This document shows positions 19,403 to 29,192 of a stretch of DNA of 64,000 nucleotides, piece after piece. This DNA is from Alteromonas sp. 1_MG-2023. Lineage in GTDB: Bacteria > Pseudomonadota > Gammaproteobacteria > Enterobacterales > Alteromonadaceae. The stretch lies in contig NZ_JAUOQH010000002.1 in NCBI RefSeq assembly GCF_030547075.1, positions 186,001-250,000 of the forward strand, in the 5' to 3' direction. Each line of letters opens with the position of its first letter. Position 1 is the stretch's first letter. The position numbers and the translations under genes were made by a program. The notes below the pieces were generated by a model, which saw only the letters and a program-made list of their open reading frames with translations, had not been told where the DNA came from and made no database searches.

Positions 19403-20362
19403 TTAAAAAACGTCTCTATTGTGAGGTGCCATTAAGTCTTGTTTAGGGCCTACAGGAATTACCTGTGTAGGGTTTATCATAGTATGGCTGTAGTAATAAT
19501 GACGTTTAATATGGTCAAAATTTACTGTACTAGCCACACCAGAATATTGGTACAACTCTCTCATGTAGCCATACAAATTAGGATAATCTGCTATTTGACG
19601 AACATTACATTTGAAGTGGCCATGGTACACCGCATCAAAACGAATCAAGGTGGTAAATAGTCGCCAGTCTGCCTCTGTGATTTGCTTTCCTACCAAATAC
19701 CGCTGTTTCGATAGTCGAGCTTCTAAGGTATCTAACGCATCAAATAAAGTCCCTACTGCTTCTTCATAAGCACTTTGCGTAGTGGCAAAGCCAGCCTTAT
19801 ACACACCATTATTAATGGCGTGATATACCATATTATTAACGTCGTCTATTTCTTCGCGCAGTGCAGCGGGATAGAAATCTTGTTCGTCCCCTGTAAGCGA
19901 ATTAAAGTCGCTATTAAATATGCGAATAATATCTGCAGATTCATTGTTCACAATGGATTCGGTTTTTTTGTCCCACAACACGGGAACAGTAACTCGAGTG
20001 GTAACATCGTGTTTTGCTTTTGTATAAATCTGGTGCAGGTAATCAAAGTGATACAACTTATCGCCGGTACTATCGGGATACGATTCAAAGCTCCAACCTT
20101 CATTGAGCATATCAGGGTTAACCACTGAAACCTCAATGTGTTCAGTTAGCCCTTTTAACTGCCGTAATATTAACGCGCGATGGGCCCACGGACATGCATA
20201 GGCTACATAAAGATGGTATCTACCCGACTCAGGAGGGTGCTTCGCACCTGCTTCGCCGCCTATCGCGCCTCTGAATTTAGATGCTTGGCGTTCAAATTTA
20301 CCGCCGTTCTTACTGGTGTCGTACCACTTATCTTGCCATATTCCATCTACAAGCAATCCCAT
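19403..20362 (-). CDS. yqjG: Glutathionyl-hydroquinone reductase (Xi-class GST)
   Basis: Xi-class glutathione S-transferase family, 319 aa, close to E. coli YqjG (328 aa). The enzyme reduces glutathionyl-hydroquinones to hydroquinones through a cysteine thiol. The active-site motif YACPWAHRAL (Cys about residue 54) is present in the thioredoxin-like domain, and the helical C-terminal domain contains GKQITEADWRLFTTLIRFD, a conserved Xi-class stretch. The approximately 275-bp gap upstream, toward cpsG, holds no gene I can support. Confidence 0.9.
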   Translation of the reverse strand: MGLLVDGIWQDKWYDTSKNGGKFERQASKFRGAIGGEAGAKHPPESGRYHLYVAYACPWAHRALILRQLKGLTEHIEVSVVNPDMLNEGWSFESYPDSTGDKLYHFDYLHQIYTKAKHDVTTRVTVPVLWDKKTESIVNNESADIIRIFNSDFNSLTGDEQDFYPAALREEIDDVNNMVYHAINNGVYKAGFATTQSAYEEAVGTLFDALDTLEARLSKQRYLVGKQITEADWRLFTTLIRFDAVYHGHFKCNVRQIADYPNLYGYMRELYQYSGVASTVNFDHIKRHYYYSHTMINPTQVIPVGPKQDLMAPHNRDVF

Positions 20363-20479
20363 TTTACCTCCAAGCAGTTATACATCGATAAATAGTTGTT
20401 CAATCATGTATAGCTTTGAACGTAACGCCTGTATTTTTGGATTTAACTTCCTAGTATTTAGAACGAATATATAGCAAGC

Positions 20480-21688
20480 CTAGGAAGCATCCATTTCATC
20501 GATGATGGCTCGGGCAATAGGCATGGCGCTCGTTGCCGCAGGAGAAGGTGCATTACCCACATGTAGCACTCGGTCAGTTGATAGGAATTCAAAATCACCC
20601 ATCATTTTACCGGTTTTAGATACCGCTTGTGCTCTGATACCTGGTCTGTAGTAGTGAAAATCTTCTGGCGTAATACTAGGGCAGTATTTTTGAACCAAAC
20701 TAGCGTAATAAGCCTGACTTACGCTGCTTTTTACTTCGCAAAGCACACTTGATTTAAACTGCCATAGCAGTCGCCACAATCCTTGATATGAAAGCGTTCT
20801 AAACATTTCGCTGTAAGATGGCAATGCATCATAGGCTTCGCGGCCTGGCGCTAGAACCGCATTTGGCCCCACGGTGGTATAACCGCCTATCATTTTCGTT
20901 AGGTGCACACCTAAAAATGGCATCTCTGGGTTGGGTACTGGGTAAATTAGCTTTTTACTGACATTATCGAATTTAGGCGATAAACGGTAATATTCCCCTT
21001 TAAAAGGTACAATTTTGAAATTTGGGGTTATGCCCTGTTTCATAATTAAGTCGTCAGCATAGACACCTGCGCAGCAAATTACCCTATCTGCTTCAATCCG
21101 CCGTTTAATGCCATTGATATCAGTTACCAAGGATACGCATTCGTCGTATTCATCAATAGCGTGAACTTGAGCGCTGTATTGCACTGAAACATTTGCGCTT
21201 TTCGTTGCGCTTGCCAATAGACTTTGGGTAATTGCGGTATAGTCAGTAATGCCTGTCGCATTAACCAAAATCGCTTCTTTCCCCGTTATATTGGGCTCCA
21301 TGTTTTGAAGCATAGAATGAGAAACACGCTGCGGGTTTAAATCATTGGTTTCACAATTAGCATATAACGTATCTAGCCTGCTAACTTCATCGTAGCTAGT
21401 AGCCACAATTAACTTACCGCATTGCTCGTAAGGTAGGTGGTTGTCTTTACACCAAGCAAAGGTATCTTCCAACCCTTGCCTACAATACTGTGACTTTAAA
21501 GAGCCCGGCGGATAATACACCCCTGCGTGGATAACACCTGAATTTCTACCCGTTTGATGAGACGCTGAAACCGGCTCCTTTTCAACTAGGTGAACCTTGT
21601 GCTGTGGATTTCGCTTCTGATATTCATGGAGTACGGCGGCCCCAATAATTCCTGCCCCAACAATGGCAATATCGTATCGATTAGACAT
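20480..21688 (-). CDS. lhgO: L-2-hydroxyglutarate oxidase/dehydrogenase
   Basis: FAD-dependent oxidoreductase of the DAO family, 402 aa, matching LhgO (YgaF). It oxidises L-2-hydroxyglutarate to 2-oxoglutarate and passes electrons to the quinone pool or O2. The N-terminal Rossmann motif is DIAIVGAGIIGAAV. The family-specific NSGVIHAGVYYPPGSLK follows, and the C-terminus has HYYRPGIRAQAV and HVGNAPSPAATSAMPIA. It has no csiD/gab neighbours here, so it probably serves metabolite repair. Confidence 0.9.
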   Translation of the reverse strand: MSNRYDIAIVGAGIIGAAVLHEYQKRNPQHKVHLVEKEPVSASHQTGRNSGVIHAGVYYPPGSLKSQYCRQGLEDTFAWCKDNHLPYEQCGKLIVATSYDEVSRLDTLYANCETNDLNPQRVSHSMLQNMEPNITGKEAILVNATGITDYTAITQSLLASATKSANVSVQYSAQVHAIDEYDECVSLVTDINGIKRRIEADRVICCAGVYADDLIMKQGITPNFKIVPFKGEYYRLSPKFDNVSKKLIYPVPNPEMPFLGVHLTKMIGGYTTVGPNAVLAPGREAYDALPSYSEMFRTLSYQGLWRLLWQFKSSVLCEVKSSVSQAYYASLVQKYCPSITPEDFHYYRPGIRAQAVSKTGKMMGDFEFLSTDRVLHVGNAPSPAATSAMPIARAIIDEMDAS

Positions 21689-21822
21689 ACGTTACTTATT
21701 GTTTATAGAAAGTCTCTTGCAATATTACGCTTTTTTGCGATCATGCGCCCCATAAGTAAGGGGTTTTAATATTTTGTATTGGCTCAGCAGTATTTGGCTT
21801 AGCAAGTTCTGGAATAAATAGT

Positions 21823-22605
21823 GTGACTATATTGGAAGATCAAAGATTTGGCGGCATCGTGCGCCTTTACGGGTTAGAAGCTGCAGAAAAACTTGCCAGT
21901 AGCCATGTGTGCGTTGTAGGCATTGGTGGTGTTGGAAGCTGGAGTGCAGAGGCTCTTGCGCGCTCAGGCGTAGGTAAAATCACGCTCATTGATTTAGATG
22001 ATGTATGCGTAACCAATACTAACCGCCAAATTCACGCTATGACCGATACCATAGGCGAGCCAAAAGTAGAGGCGATTGCTAATCGCATTAAAGGCATCAA
22101 CCCTAACTGCGAACTTGTGTGTATTGAAGATTTTGTCACGCCAGAAAATACTGCAGAACTGCTTACTAACGATATGCATGCTGTCATTGATGCCACTGAC
22201 AGCATTCGAGCTAAAGCTGCCATGGTAGCTCACTGTAAACGGGCGAAAATTCCCATTGTGACTGTGGGTGGTGCGGGTGGGCAAATAGACCCCACCCAAG
22301 TGACTCGAGGCGATCTCTCGAAAACCACGCAAGATCCACTGGCTGCCAAACTACGCAGTGAACTAAGACGTAACTATAATTTCACTAAGAACCCTAAACG
22401 GCGTTTTGGCGTTGAATGCATTTATTCAACGGAACAATTACGTTACCCCCAGCCCGATGGCAGTGTTTGTTATAACAAATCGGCTATGGAAAACGGTACT
22501 CGGCTTGATTGTGCTGGCGGTTTTGGTGCCGTTGTGACGGTGACAGCCACCTTTGGTATGTTTGCATCGGCCAGTATTATCAATCGCTTAACCGGTCATA
22601 AATAG
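21823..22605 (+). CDS. tcdA: tRNA threonylcarbamoyladenosine dehydratase
   Basis: E1-like ThiF-fold enzyme, 260 aa, the CsdL/TcdA protein that ATP-dependently cyclises t6A37 to ct6A in tRNAs. The ATP-binding motif GIGGVGSWSAEALARSG is followed by DLDDVCVTNTNRQ and, later, DATDSIRAKAAMV and GGAGGQIDPT. The C-terminal segment has AGGFGAVVTVTATFG. Start codon is GTG. It is divergent from lhgO. Confidence 0.92.
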   Translation: MTILEDQRFGGIVRLYGLEAAEKLASSHVCVVGIGGVGSWSAEALARSGVGKITLIDLDDVCVTNTNRQIHAMTDTIGEPKVEAIANRIKGINPNCELVCIEDFVTPENTAELLTNDMHAVIDATDSIRAKAAMVAHCKRAKIPIVTVGGAGGQIDPTQVTRGDLSKTTQDPLAAKLRSELRRNYNFTKNPKRRFGVECIYSTEQLRYPQPDGSVCYNKSAMENGTRLDCAGGFGAVVTVTATFGMFASASIINRLTGHK

Positions 22606-22781
22606 ACAAACGCTAATAACTGCCGCACAATACATAGAAGCCATACGTTTTTAGTAGCTTTACGTTTTAGTAACTGTACGTTTGAAGAAACTATATAGAC
22701 AACAATGGCAGTAAGCACTGTTCGTGATGATGCAAAGTACATTAACGTTACACATCAAGGTTAAGATAAAAGGATAATAGG

Positions 22782-23189
22782 ATGTCACCCATAGAACTCG
22801 AACAATTAATGAAAGACTGCGCCGATGACGCTATTTCTGCTGCGAAAGAAGAGTTCAGTTTAACTTTAGATTATTCTGCCCAAAGTGTGGCACTTGTTGA
22901 TGATATCTTACTTAGCTTTATCGACAAATATCATGACCGTGCATTAGAAGATGAAGCCGTTTTTACAATCTGCAATATCTTTGGCGCGTATGTAGGTGAA
23001 ACCTTCCAGCGTTTAGTAGGCGGCACTTGGCTTTATGACCAGTCAAACCCTAAAGCGCCATACGTATTACTGGTTGTGGGTGAAAACTCTTATGCTTTTG
23101 CCGGTATATGTTACGAGCGCTTAGTGAATGATAGCCAAATTAGCGTTAAAGCGTATTTCGATCAATCTGTGAGTAATCACCGCCAGTAA
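22782..23189 (+). CDS. Conserved hypothetical protein (135 aa)
   Basis: Soluble, acidic 135-residue protein preceded by a clear ribosome binding site (AGGATAATAGG). No signal peptide or membrane helix. The central stretch ICNIFGAYVGETFQRLVGGTW resembles a motif in several uncharacterised DUF3806-like proteins, but I am not sure of the family. The C-terminal half ends in predicted beta strands and a helix (AFAGICYERLVNDS). Function unknown; no operon partner. Confidence 0.6.
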   Translation: MSPIELEQLMKDCADDAISAAKEEFSLTLDYSAQSVALVDDILLSFIDKYHDRALEDEAVFTICNIFGAYVGETFQRLVGGTWLYDQSNPKAPYVLLVVGENSYAFAGICYERLVNDSQISVKAYFDQSVSNHRQ

Positions 23190-23215
23190 TACCCCTGGGG
23201 CTATTCATAATGGAG

Positions 23216-23689
23216 CTATTCGTAATGGGGCTTTTTCCAGTCTTCTAGCATCCAACGCAGATGTCGGCTTCGACTAATACAATAGACACTGATGATTGAA
23301 ATAACCACTTTGATGGCGGTTATCATTTCAAAGCCCCAATGCACAGAGACAATGTGATAAAACTGTACACAAAGTGAAGCCAACACACCTACTAATATAA
23401 GAGGCAACAAAGCACTAGACCACTTTATCCACCCTCTTTTCCATAGCCTTTCCCGTTGTGAAATAAGCACAAGCCCTAACACTATAGGTACACTACTTAG
23501 TAATGCTAATCCTAAGCTATCGCTTTGAGGATAAAACAATTTTAGTAAGGCTTCTGTTTGTGACCGAGATGCCAGCGAAAATATAAAAGCAATCCAGTCA
23601 AGACTGAACAGTGCCAGTATCACATACAGCCATTTGGGAGGTAAGATTCGGCCAGATTCATCGTAGTATTTTAATGGCAGTTTTAGCAT
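23216..23689 (-). CDS. DUF2919 family (YfeZ-like) membrane protein
   Basis: Integral membrane protein of 157 aa with four hydrophobic segments. The N-terminus LPLKYYDESGRILPPKWLYVILALFSLDW matches the DUF2919 pattern (YDexGxlkpP near the start, then an aromatic-rich first helix). The ATG at 23689 is chosen; the open frame extends 8 codons further to a TTG. Function unknown. Confidence 0.65.
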   Translation of the reverse strand: MLKLPLKYYDESGRILPPKWLYVILALFSLDWIAFIFSLASRSQTEALLKLFYPQSDSLGLALLSSVPIVLGLVLISQRERLWKRGWIKWSSALLPLILVGVLASLCVQFYHIVSVHWGFEMITAIKVVISIISVYCISRSRHLRWMLEDWKKPHYE

Positions 23690-23796
23690 GAAAAACGAGT
23701 AACCTTGCTTCAAAGAATAATTAATAACTCAGTTATTATTGGGCTAATAATGAAAACTTAAAGCGCTTAAATAAAATATCCGGCGATTTCAGAGAT

Positions 23797-25431
23797 TTAT
23801 AAATGTTTTAATATAAACGACACGGCATCAGGTGATTTAAACGAATTGTGCTTCGAAACAACAATTAGTCTTTCTAGCGCTTCTGGAATATCAGCACTTT
23901 CGTATGTAACTACACCGTCTGTCAGCAATAAGCACACTTCCCTATTTTCACATTCCGTTTGCTTTTTCGAGCCAATAATCGAATACGCTTTGCCTTGAAC
24001 AGGCATGGTGTAAAGGGTGTTCATTAAAGGGTGGCCTGGTTTTAATGAATCAAGGCTCTTAAACTTAGCCTCTGCTAAATAACTCTGCATTTGTGGCTGT
24101 ACAATATCTAATCCCGAATCTTCAAGCACATCAACAAACATGTTTTTAAGCTCGTAGGGTATCTGTACCAGCGATGAACCAATATACCCTAACGCAGATG
24201 CCGCCAACGCAGAGCCTTTATGCGGTGTGTCCAAATAAAATACTGTGTTGGTTTCAAATCTCGGCTCAAAAAACAGAGTATCTTCAATATCGTCTGTCAT
24301 CACCATCGCAAGTTGTTCCGGTGGCACGGTAAACGTGGTATCCCAGAATGCATTTCCCGATTTTACCGTCAGTAATTTTGTCACCAGGCCGCCTAAACTG
24401 TGCCCTATAAACACCGCTTCACGGGTAATTAGGGGGTTATCTATGGTGGCCAATAGTGCATCTAGCTCTCTTCGAATCTTCATGGCGCTATAAAGTGGAG
24501 GCTGGCCTGAAGGATAAAGTACATGCCAAACTTGATAGCATTCGTTTAGCCATTCATCATTCATTACCGCCATTGTTAAATAGCGCCAAATTAAAGGGGA
24601 TGAATTGAGTCCATGGATCATAATAAGGGGTATCTTGGTGTCTGACATCTCCCCAATAACGTAAATACCTCTAAGCGCTTTTGCTTGTTTAGTGCCCACA
24701 AACCCTTGCCAACGAAGGCCCCCTACCGTGGCATCATTGAGTAAGGCTAAATAAGTGGCGCTAGGCGAATACCTTGCCATGTAAGCATTGCTCCCTACCC
24801 TTACTGTAGTTCGACCATGAATTTGCTGTGCATCTAAGGTAATGTGAACCTCATTACCGTCTAACTTAATGCCTTGGAACATCAGGGTATAACTGCTATA
24901 GGTGCCTTCTTGGGGGTAGTAGGTTTGTGCTAAAGCAGTGGTTGCTGCCTCTCTTACCACAATAGCCACGCCGAATTCGCCCAGAATGTTGGGCTGCAAC
25001 GTCTCTTCAGTTGCGCGCATCCTAGACGCAAAAATGATTGGCTGATCTAAATTCAAGTGGGTATGAAAATGGGCCTTATCCTCTTTACCTGACATACGTA
25101 AAGTAAGTAGCCTCATCAGCGCCGCTCTATTGCGCTTTAACGCAAATTGACGCTCGTCAGCACTCACATCTTCTCGGCTAAGCAAGGCTTGCGTACACAA
25201 TAAACTGTTTATCAACCCTTCAGTTGAGCGGGGTAATACCGTAACGCAATCCCAGTAAAGTTCTCGAGTGGAATGGCCTATAAAATCGGTGATATATTTA
25301 GGAGAGGTAGAAAGGCGTAAATTGAGCGATGGTGGCTCTGGCTTATAATAGTTCGATGAACACGACGCTAAGCAAAGCGTTAGTATGCTAAGTACAATGG
25401 ACAACGCCTTGCCATACCTAAGACCGCTCAT
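23797..25431 (-). CDS. Alpha/beta hydrolase lipoprotein (lipase-like)
   Basis: Putative membrane-anchored esterase/lipase, 544 aa from the ATG at 25431, which has an AGGG ribosome site and gives a lipoprotein signal (hydrophobic run ending LASC, lipobox cysteine near residue 24). The C-terminal half carries the hydrolase fold: MIHGLNSSPLIWRYL (oxyanion-hole region) and nucleophile elbow GHSLGG (Ser). A late Asp in LLTDGVVTYES and a His in KHNSF may complete the triad, in the style of PGAP1-like/triacylglycerol lipases. The N-terminal about 250 residues are of unknown type. Substrate unknown. Confidence 0.8.
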   Translation of the reverse strand: MSGLRYGKALSIVLSILTLCLASCSSNYYKPEPPSLNLRLSTSPKYITDFIGHSTRELYWDCVTVLPRSTEGLINSLLCTQALLSREDVSADERQFALKRNRAALMRLLTLRMSGKEDKAHFHTHLNLDQPIIFASRMRATEETLQPNILGEFGVAIVVREAATTALAQTYYPQEGTYSSYTLMFQGIKLDGNEVHITLDAQQIHGRTTVRVGSNAYMARYSPSATYLALLNDATVGGLRWQGFVGTKQAKALRGIYVIGEMSDTKIPLIMIHGLNSSPLIWRYLTMAVMNDEWLNECYQVWHVLYPSGQPPLYSAMKIRRELDALLATIDNPLITREAVFIGHSLGGLVTKLLTVKSGNAFWDTTFTVPPEQLAMVMTDDIEDTLFFEPRFETNTVFYLDTPHKGSALAASALGYIGSSLVQIPYELKNMFVDVLEDSGLDIVQPQMQSYLAEAKFKSLDSLKPGHPLMNTLYTMPVQGKAYSIIGSKKQTECENREVCLLLTDGVVTYESADIPEALERLIVVSKHNSFKSPDAVSFILKHL

Positions 25432-25624
25432 GAAGCCCTGCCAAGTAACGTGGTTAAGAACAGCGAATGAGTATGATGAATTTTCGTTCAACTTTCCACT
25501 TATTGGCTACATGGTGTTTAGTTGAAAAAGTTTTAGCCCAAAGGGCTGCGAACCCGTCATACTTACTGTATAATCCGCGGCCATTTTAGGCACAAGTAGC
25601 GTCGTTTACCGGGTGATATTTTAG

Positions 25625-27070
25625 ATGACAGTAGAAACCTTTGATCCAAGTAAAGCAGTAAACAAAACCACTACGTTGGAAACGCCAGTAAAAACACTGA
25701 CGGAGAATCGTAGTACAGGTGCAAGCAATGGCGCACGTATTGGCTTTGTTAGCTTAGGCTGCCCTAAAAACTTGGTAGACTCCGAGCGCATTCTTACGCA
25801 ACTGCGTACCGAAGGCTACGATGTTGTTCCTACTTATAACGATGCCGATTTAGTCATTGTAAATACGTGTGGCTTTATTGATGCGGCCGTAGAAGAGTCA
25901 CTTGATACCATTGGTGAAGCACTTAAAGAAAACGGAAAAGTCATTGTTACTGGCTGCTTGGGTATTAAAGAAGACGAAATCCGTGAAGTACACCCAAATG
26001 TATTAGCGATCACTGGCCCTCACGCCTATGAGTCGGTGGTTGAGCAAGTTCACGAGCACCTACCTAAGCCACAACATAATCCGTTTGAGCATTTAGTCCC
26101 TGATCACGGTGTTAAATTAACCCCGCGTCACTATGCTTATTTAAAAATATCAGAAGGCTGTAACCACAGATGTACTTTCTGCATCATTCCATCGATGCGT
26201 GGCGACCTAGTTAGCCGCCCTGTGGGCAGTGTATTAGACGAAGCGAAGCGACTAAAAGCTGCGGGTGTTAAAGAGTTACTGGTAATTTCCCAAGACACCA
26301 GTGCATACGGGGTTGACGTTAAACACAGAACCGGTTTCTGGGATGGCATGCCTGTGAAAACTCACATGAAACAATTGTGTGAAAAACTAGGTGAAATGGG
26401 CATTTGGGTGCGCCTACATTACGTGTACCCCTACCCGCACGTAGACGAACTCATTCCATTGATGAACGAAGGTGAGATTCTGCCTTACCTCGACATACCG
26501 TTTCAACACGCCAACAAACGTATTTTGCGCCTAATGAAACGCCCAGGAAGTGCAGATCGCACACTTGAGCGCGTTAAAAAATGGCGTGAAGCCTGCCCTT
26601 CTTTAGTTATTCGCTCTACGTTTATTGTAGGCTTTCCGGGTGAAACAGAAGAAGAGTTTGAAGAGTTACTCGAGTTTATTCGTGAAGCACAACTAGATCG
26701 CGTAGGCGCATTTGCTTACTCGCCGGTTGAAGGTGCTCGCGCCAACGACTTGCCAGATCCAGTGCCAGAAGATATTAAGCAAGAGCGCTTAGCTCGCTTC
26801 ATGGAAGTTCAGGGTGAAATTAGTGCTCAGCGCTTACAAGCACGCATTGGCAACGAATACCAAGTGGTAATCGACAGTGTAGACAGCGAAGGTGCTGTAG
26901 GGCGAACGTACGCCGATGCTCCTGAAGTTGATGGCTTAGTTCACCTTAATGGCGTGTACGATGTAAAACCGGGTCAAAGAGTGTGGGCTGAAGTCATTCA
27001 TGCTAACGAGCACGATGTGTGGGCTGTGTTATCTGAAGATCAAGACGATGAAGAAGGCGAAGACCAGTAA
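25625..27070 (+). CDS. rimO: Ribosomal protein S12 methylthiotransferase
   Basis: Radical-SAM methylthiotransferase, 481 aa, that adds a methylthio group to the conserved aspartate of ribosomal protein S12 (Asp89 in E. coli). The N-terminal UPF0004 domain starts at [15 protein letters not shown] with cluster-II cysteines (also VNTCGF and VTGCLG). The radical SAM cluster is CNHRCTFC and the C-terminal TRAM domain ends before an acidic tail ([11 protein letters not shown]). It is about 40 residues longer at the N-terminus than E. coli RimO; an internal start cannot be excluded. Confidence 0.95.
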   Translation: MTVETFDPSKAVNKTTTLETPVKTLTENRSTGASNGARIGFVSLGCPKNLVDSERILTQLRTEGYDVVPTYNDADLVIVNTCGFIDAAVEESLDTIGEALKENGKVIVTGCLGIKEDEIREVHPNVLAITGPHAYESVVEQVHEHLPKPQHNPFEHLVPDHGVKLTPRHYAYLKISEGCNHRCTFCIIPSMRGDLVSRPVGSVLDEAKRLKAAGVKELLVISQDTSAYGVDVKHRTGFWDGMPVKTHMKQLCEKLGEMGIWVRLHYVYPYPHVDELIPLMNEGEILPYLDIPFQHANKRILRLMKRPGSADRTLERVKKWREACPSLVIRSTFIVGFPGETEEEFEELLEFIREAQLDRVGAFAYSPVEGARANDLPDPVPEDIKQERLARFMEVQGEISAQRLQARIGNEYQVVIDSVDSEGAVGRTYADAPEVDGLVHLNGVYDVKPGQRVWAEVIHANEHDVWAVLSEDQDDEEGEDQ

Positions 27071-27172
27071 TTTTAGAGCCACTTGGACTTTACTAGCTGA
27101 TTGTATATGGTGAAAGTGAGACAAAAAAGAAAGTAAAACCTGAAGACCAAACCATAAATAAGAGTAGACAAC

Positions 27173-27209
27173 AAAAAACCGGTAAAGCCTAAAGCATTAC
27201 CGGTTTTTT
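27173..27209. terminator. Bidirectional intrinsic terminator after rimO
   Basis: AAAAAACCGGTAA - loop - TTACCGGTTTTTT: a 13-bp perfect inverted repeat with T-runs on both strands, between convergent rimO and the SDR gene. Confidence 0.9.
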
Positions 27210-27328
27210 ATTGGACGTATTTACACTCAATATGCTACAAAAGTATTTTAGCCATGAGCTCCTTCAACCCAAGAGCTCCTATAACCAAAAGCTTGTGCAA
27301 TCAAGAGCTTCTTTAGCCTAAAACAGCG

Positions 27329-27988
27329 TTACCAAGGCAGTTCATCGCCATTGGAATGGATGAAGCGCCCTGCATTGTCGATGTTCATTTCTGAAATACG
27401 CGCCACTAACCTTTCAGCTGAAGTATCGGCGTCAATATCGCCGCTACCGTTCACCATTTCTGTTTGTACAAACCCAGGGTGAAACAAACCTACGGCTATG
27501 CCTTTAGGTTTTAGGTCGTTAGCTAAAGACACGCCCGCGGCATTTAGCGCCGCTTTCGACATTCTATAACCATAATAGCCACCAGAGGTGTTATCGGTCA
27601 TAGAGCCCATTCTGCTGGTTATCATGGCTATCTTGCTGTTAGCGGCCATGGAAGGTAAAAGAGTTTGGGTAACAAGCAATGGACCCATTGCGTTCACTCT
27701 AAACTGATAATCGATGGTAGGCGGCTCCCAATCATCGATGCTTTCCCTGCCTAACACACCAGCATTGTTAATTAGCAGGTCAATTTTGATATCAGCTAGT
27801 GACGCGAGACTTTCCGCTAATGTTTCGGGCTGCGACACATCAACGCCCGTTACCACTTTTACACCCGATGAGTTTAGTTCATCGCAACTGTTACGGCAGG
27901 TGGCGTAAACGGTAGCACCTTGCGCTTTATATCGCTTAACCAAAGCTAAGCCTATGCCACGGTTACCGCCTGTAATGACTACGTTCAT
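27329..27988 (-). CDS. Short-chain dehydrogenase/reductase
   Basis: Classical SDR family oxidoreductase, 219 aa, with cofactor motif TGGNRGIGLAL, NNAG at about residue 78, and the catalytic YGYRMSK (Y-x-x-x-K) near residue 140, Ser upstream in MITSRMGS. The cofactor-binding arginine pattern (ATCRN) suggests NADP(H). Substrate unknown. It is shorter than most SDRs (about 250 aa), as in the C-factor/CsgA-like subgroup. Confidence 0.85.
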   Translation of the reverse strand: MNVVITGGNRGIGLALVKRYKAQGATVYATCRNSCDELNSSGVKVVTGVDVSQPETLAESLASLADIKIDLLINNAGVLGRESIDDWEPPTIDYQFRVNAMGPLLVTQTLLPSMAANSKIAMITSRMGSMTDNTSGGYYGYRMSKAALNAAGVSLANDLKPKGIAVGLFHPGFVQTEMVNGSGDIDADTSAERLVARISEMNIDNAGRFIHSNGDELPW

Positions 27989-28224
27989 ATTAACACTCCC
28001 TATTTACGTGTATCTGCATTGCGTAAGAGTTTGAAGAATCGCACGTAGCGATTTTGTGCGAAAAGCTCATGCGGGAAGTTCATGCAAAAAACTCACGGAA
28101 AAACTGAGCCGAAAAAATGTTTTGCATATACGCACAATAAAAATACCAATTTAAGCGGCAATGCTATTCGCTTAAATTACCGGTGCTACTTTACAGCACC
28201 CATTTGAGAATTTTGCAGCTTCAC

Positions 28225-28974
28225 CTAATTAAGCGAGGCGAGTAAACGTTCCAAGTCTTCCGGCGTATCAATACCCACAGGTGGCTTGGCGTTCGCCACG
28301 GTACAGTGAATTTTATCGCCATACCAAAGCGCACGAAGCTGCTCAAGAGACTCAATCTGTTCTAACGCGCTAGGCTGATAACTTACATATTGCTGCACAT
28401 ATTGAGCTCGGTACGCATAAATGCCTATATGTCGAAAGTACAATTTAGGATCAGCACTTTGGCTATCTTCCATCATACGATCTCGTTCAAAAGGGATTGC
28501 CGAGCGAGAAAAATACATCGCCTCTTGATGTGCATTTACCAATACTTTAACCATATTCGGGTTAAACACATCGTTGCTTTCTAAAATCGGCGTAGACAAA
28601 GTCGCCATCACGCATTGAGGAGCATTGGCTAAATTACTCGCTACTTGCTTAATATTTACCGCAGGAATGAAAGGCTCATCACCTTGCACATTAACCACTA
28701 TGCTATCGGCAGCAATATTTTCTTTATCAATCACCTCGGCAATACGTTCGGTGCCCGACTGATGGGTATCGGCGGTCATGCAGACATGAGAAAACTGGCT
28801 AGCCACCTCGGCTATGCGCGTATCATCCGTGGCCACAATAATTCGCTCAGCTCCGGCTTCACTTGCCCGTTCAACCACATGTTGAATCATGGGTTTGCCG
28901 TTAATATCAGCAAGGGGCTTTCCGGGAAAACGGCTTGAACCGTAACGCGCGGGAATAACTACTGTAAATGCCAT
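28225..28974 (-). CDS. kdsB: 3-deoxy-manno-octulosonate cytidylyltransferase
   Basis: CMP-KDO synthetase, 249 aa, activating KDO with CTP for lipopolysaccharide inner core. The N-terminal nucleotide-binding loop is [27 protein letters not shown] and GIYAYR are family-diagnostic, and the C-terminus contains [14 protein letters not shown]. The preceding codon is GTG, so the ATG at 28974 is chosen. It is the distal gene of the comEC-msbA-lpxK-ycaR-kdsB cluster and lies 7 bp after the Trm112-like gene. Confidence 0.96.
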   Translation of the reverse strand: MAFTVVIPARYGSSRFPGKPLADINGKPMIQHVVERASEAGAERIIVATDDTRIAEVASQFSHVCMTADTHQSGTERIAEVIDKENIAADSIVVNVQGDEPFIPAVNIKQVASNLANAPQCVMATLSTPILESNDVFNPNMVKVLVNAHQEAMYFSRSAIPFERDRMMEDSQSADPKLYFRHIGIYAYRAQYVQQYVSYQPSALEQIESLEQLRALWYGDKIHCTVANAKPPVGIDTPEDLERLLASLN

Positions 28975-28981
28975 CACATAC

Positions 28982-29176
28982 CTATCGCGTTGCGTCTACT
29001 TCATCAAGTGTCATGGTGGTTGCTTTGCTTTCAATAAGCACAGGAATACCGTCTATAATATCGAACGCTAAACGGTCGAAACGACAAATTAACTTATCTT
29101 TTTCTTCGTTTAGCACTAACTTGCCTTTGCACACTGGGCACGCCAGTACTTCTAATAATTTGTTATCGAATGCCAT
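28982..29176 (-). CDS. ycaR: Trm112 family protein (YcaR-like)
   Basis: 64-aa protein of the Trm112/UPF0434 family. It has ACPVCKGKL, one CxxC; the second pair typical of zinc-binding members is reduced to a single Cys in [10 protein letters not shown], as in proteobacterial YcaR. DGIPVLI near the C-terminus is also conserved. In many gammaproteobacteria it lies between lpxK and kdsB exactly as here. The exact role is not established. Confidence 0.9.
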   Translation of the reverse strand: MAFDNKLLEVLACPVCKGKLVLNEEKDKLICRFDRLAFDIIDGIPVLIESKATTMTLDEVDATR

Positions 29177-29192
29177 TGTATTTCCTTGCTTC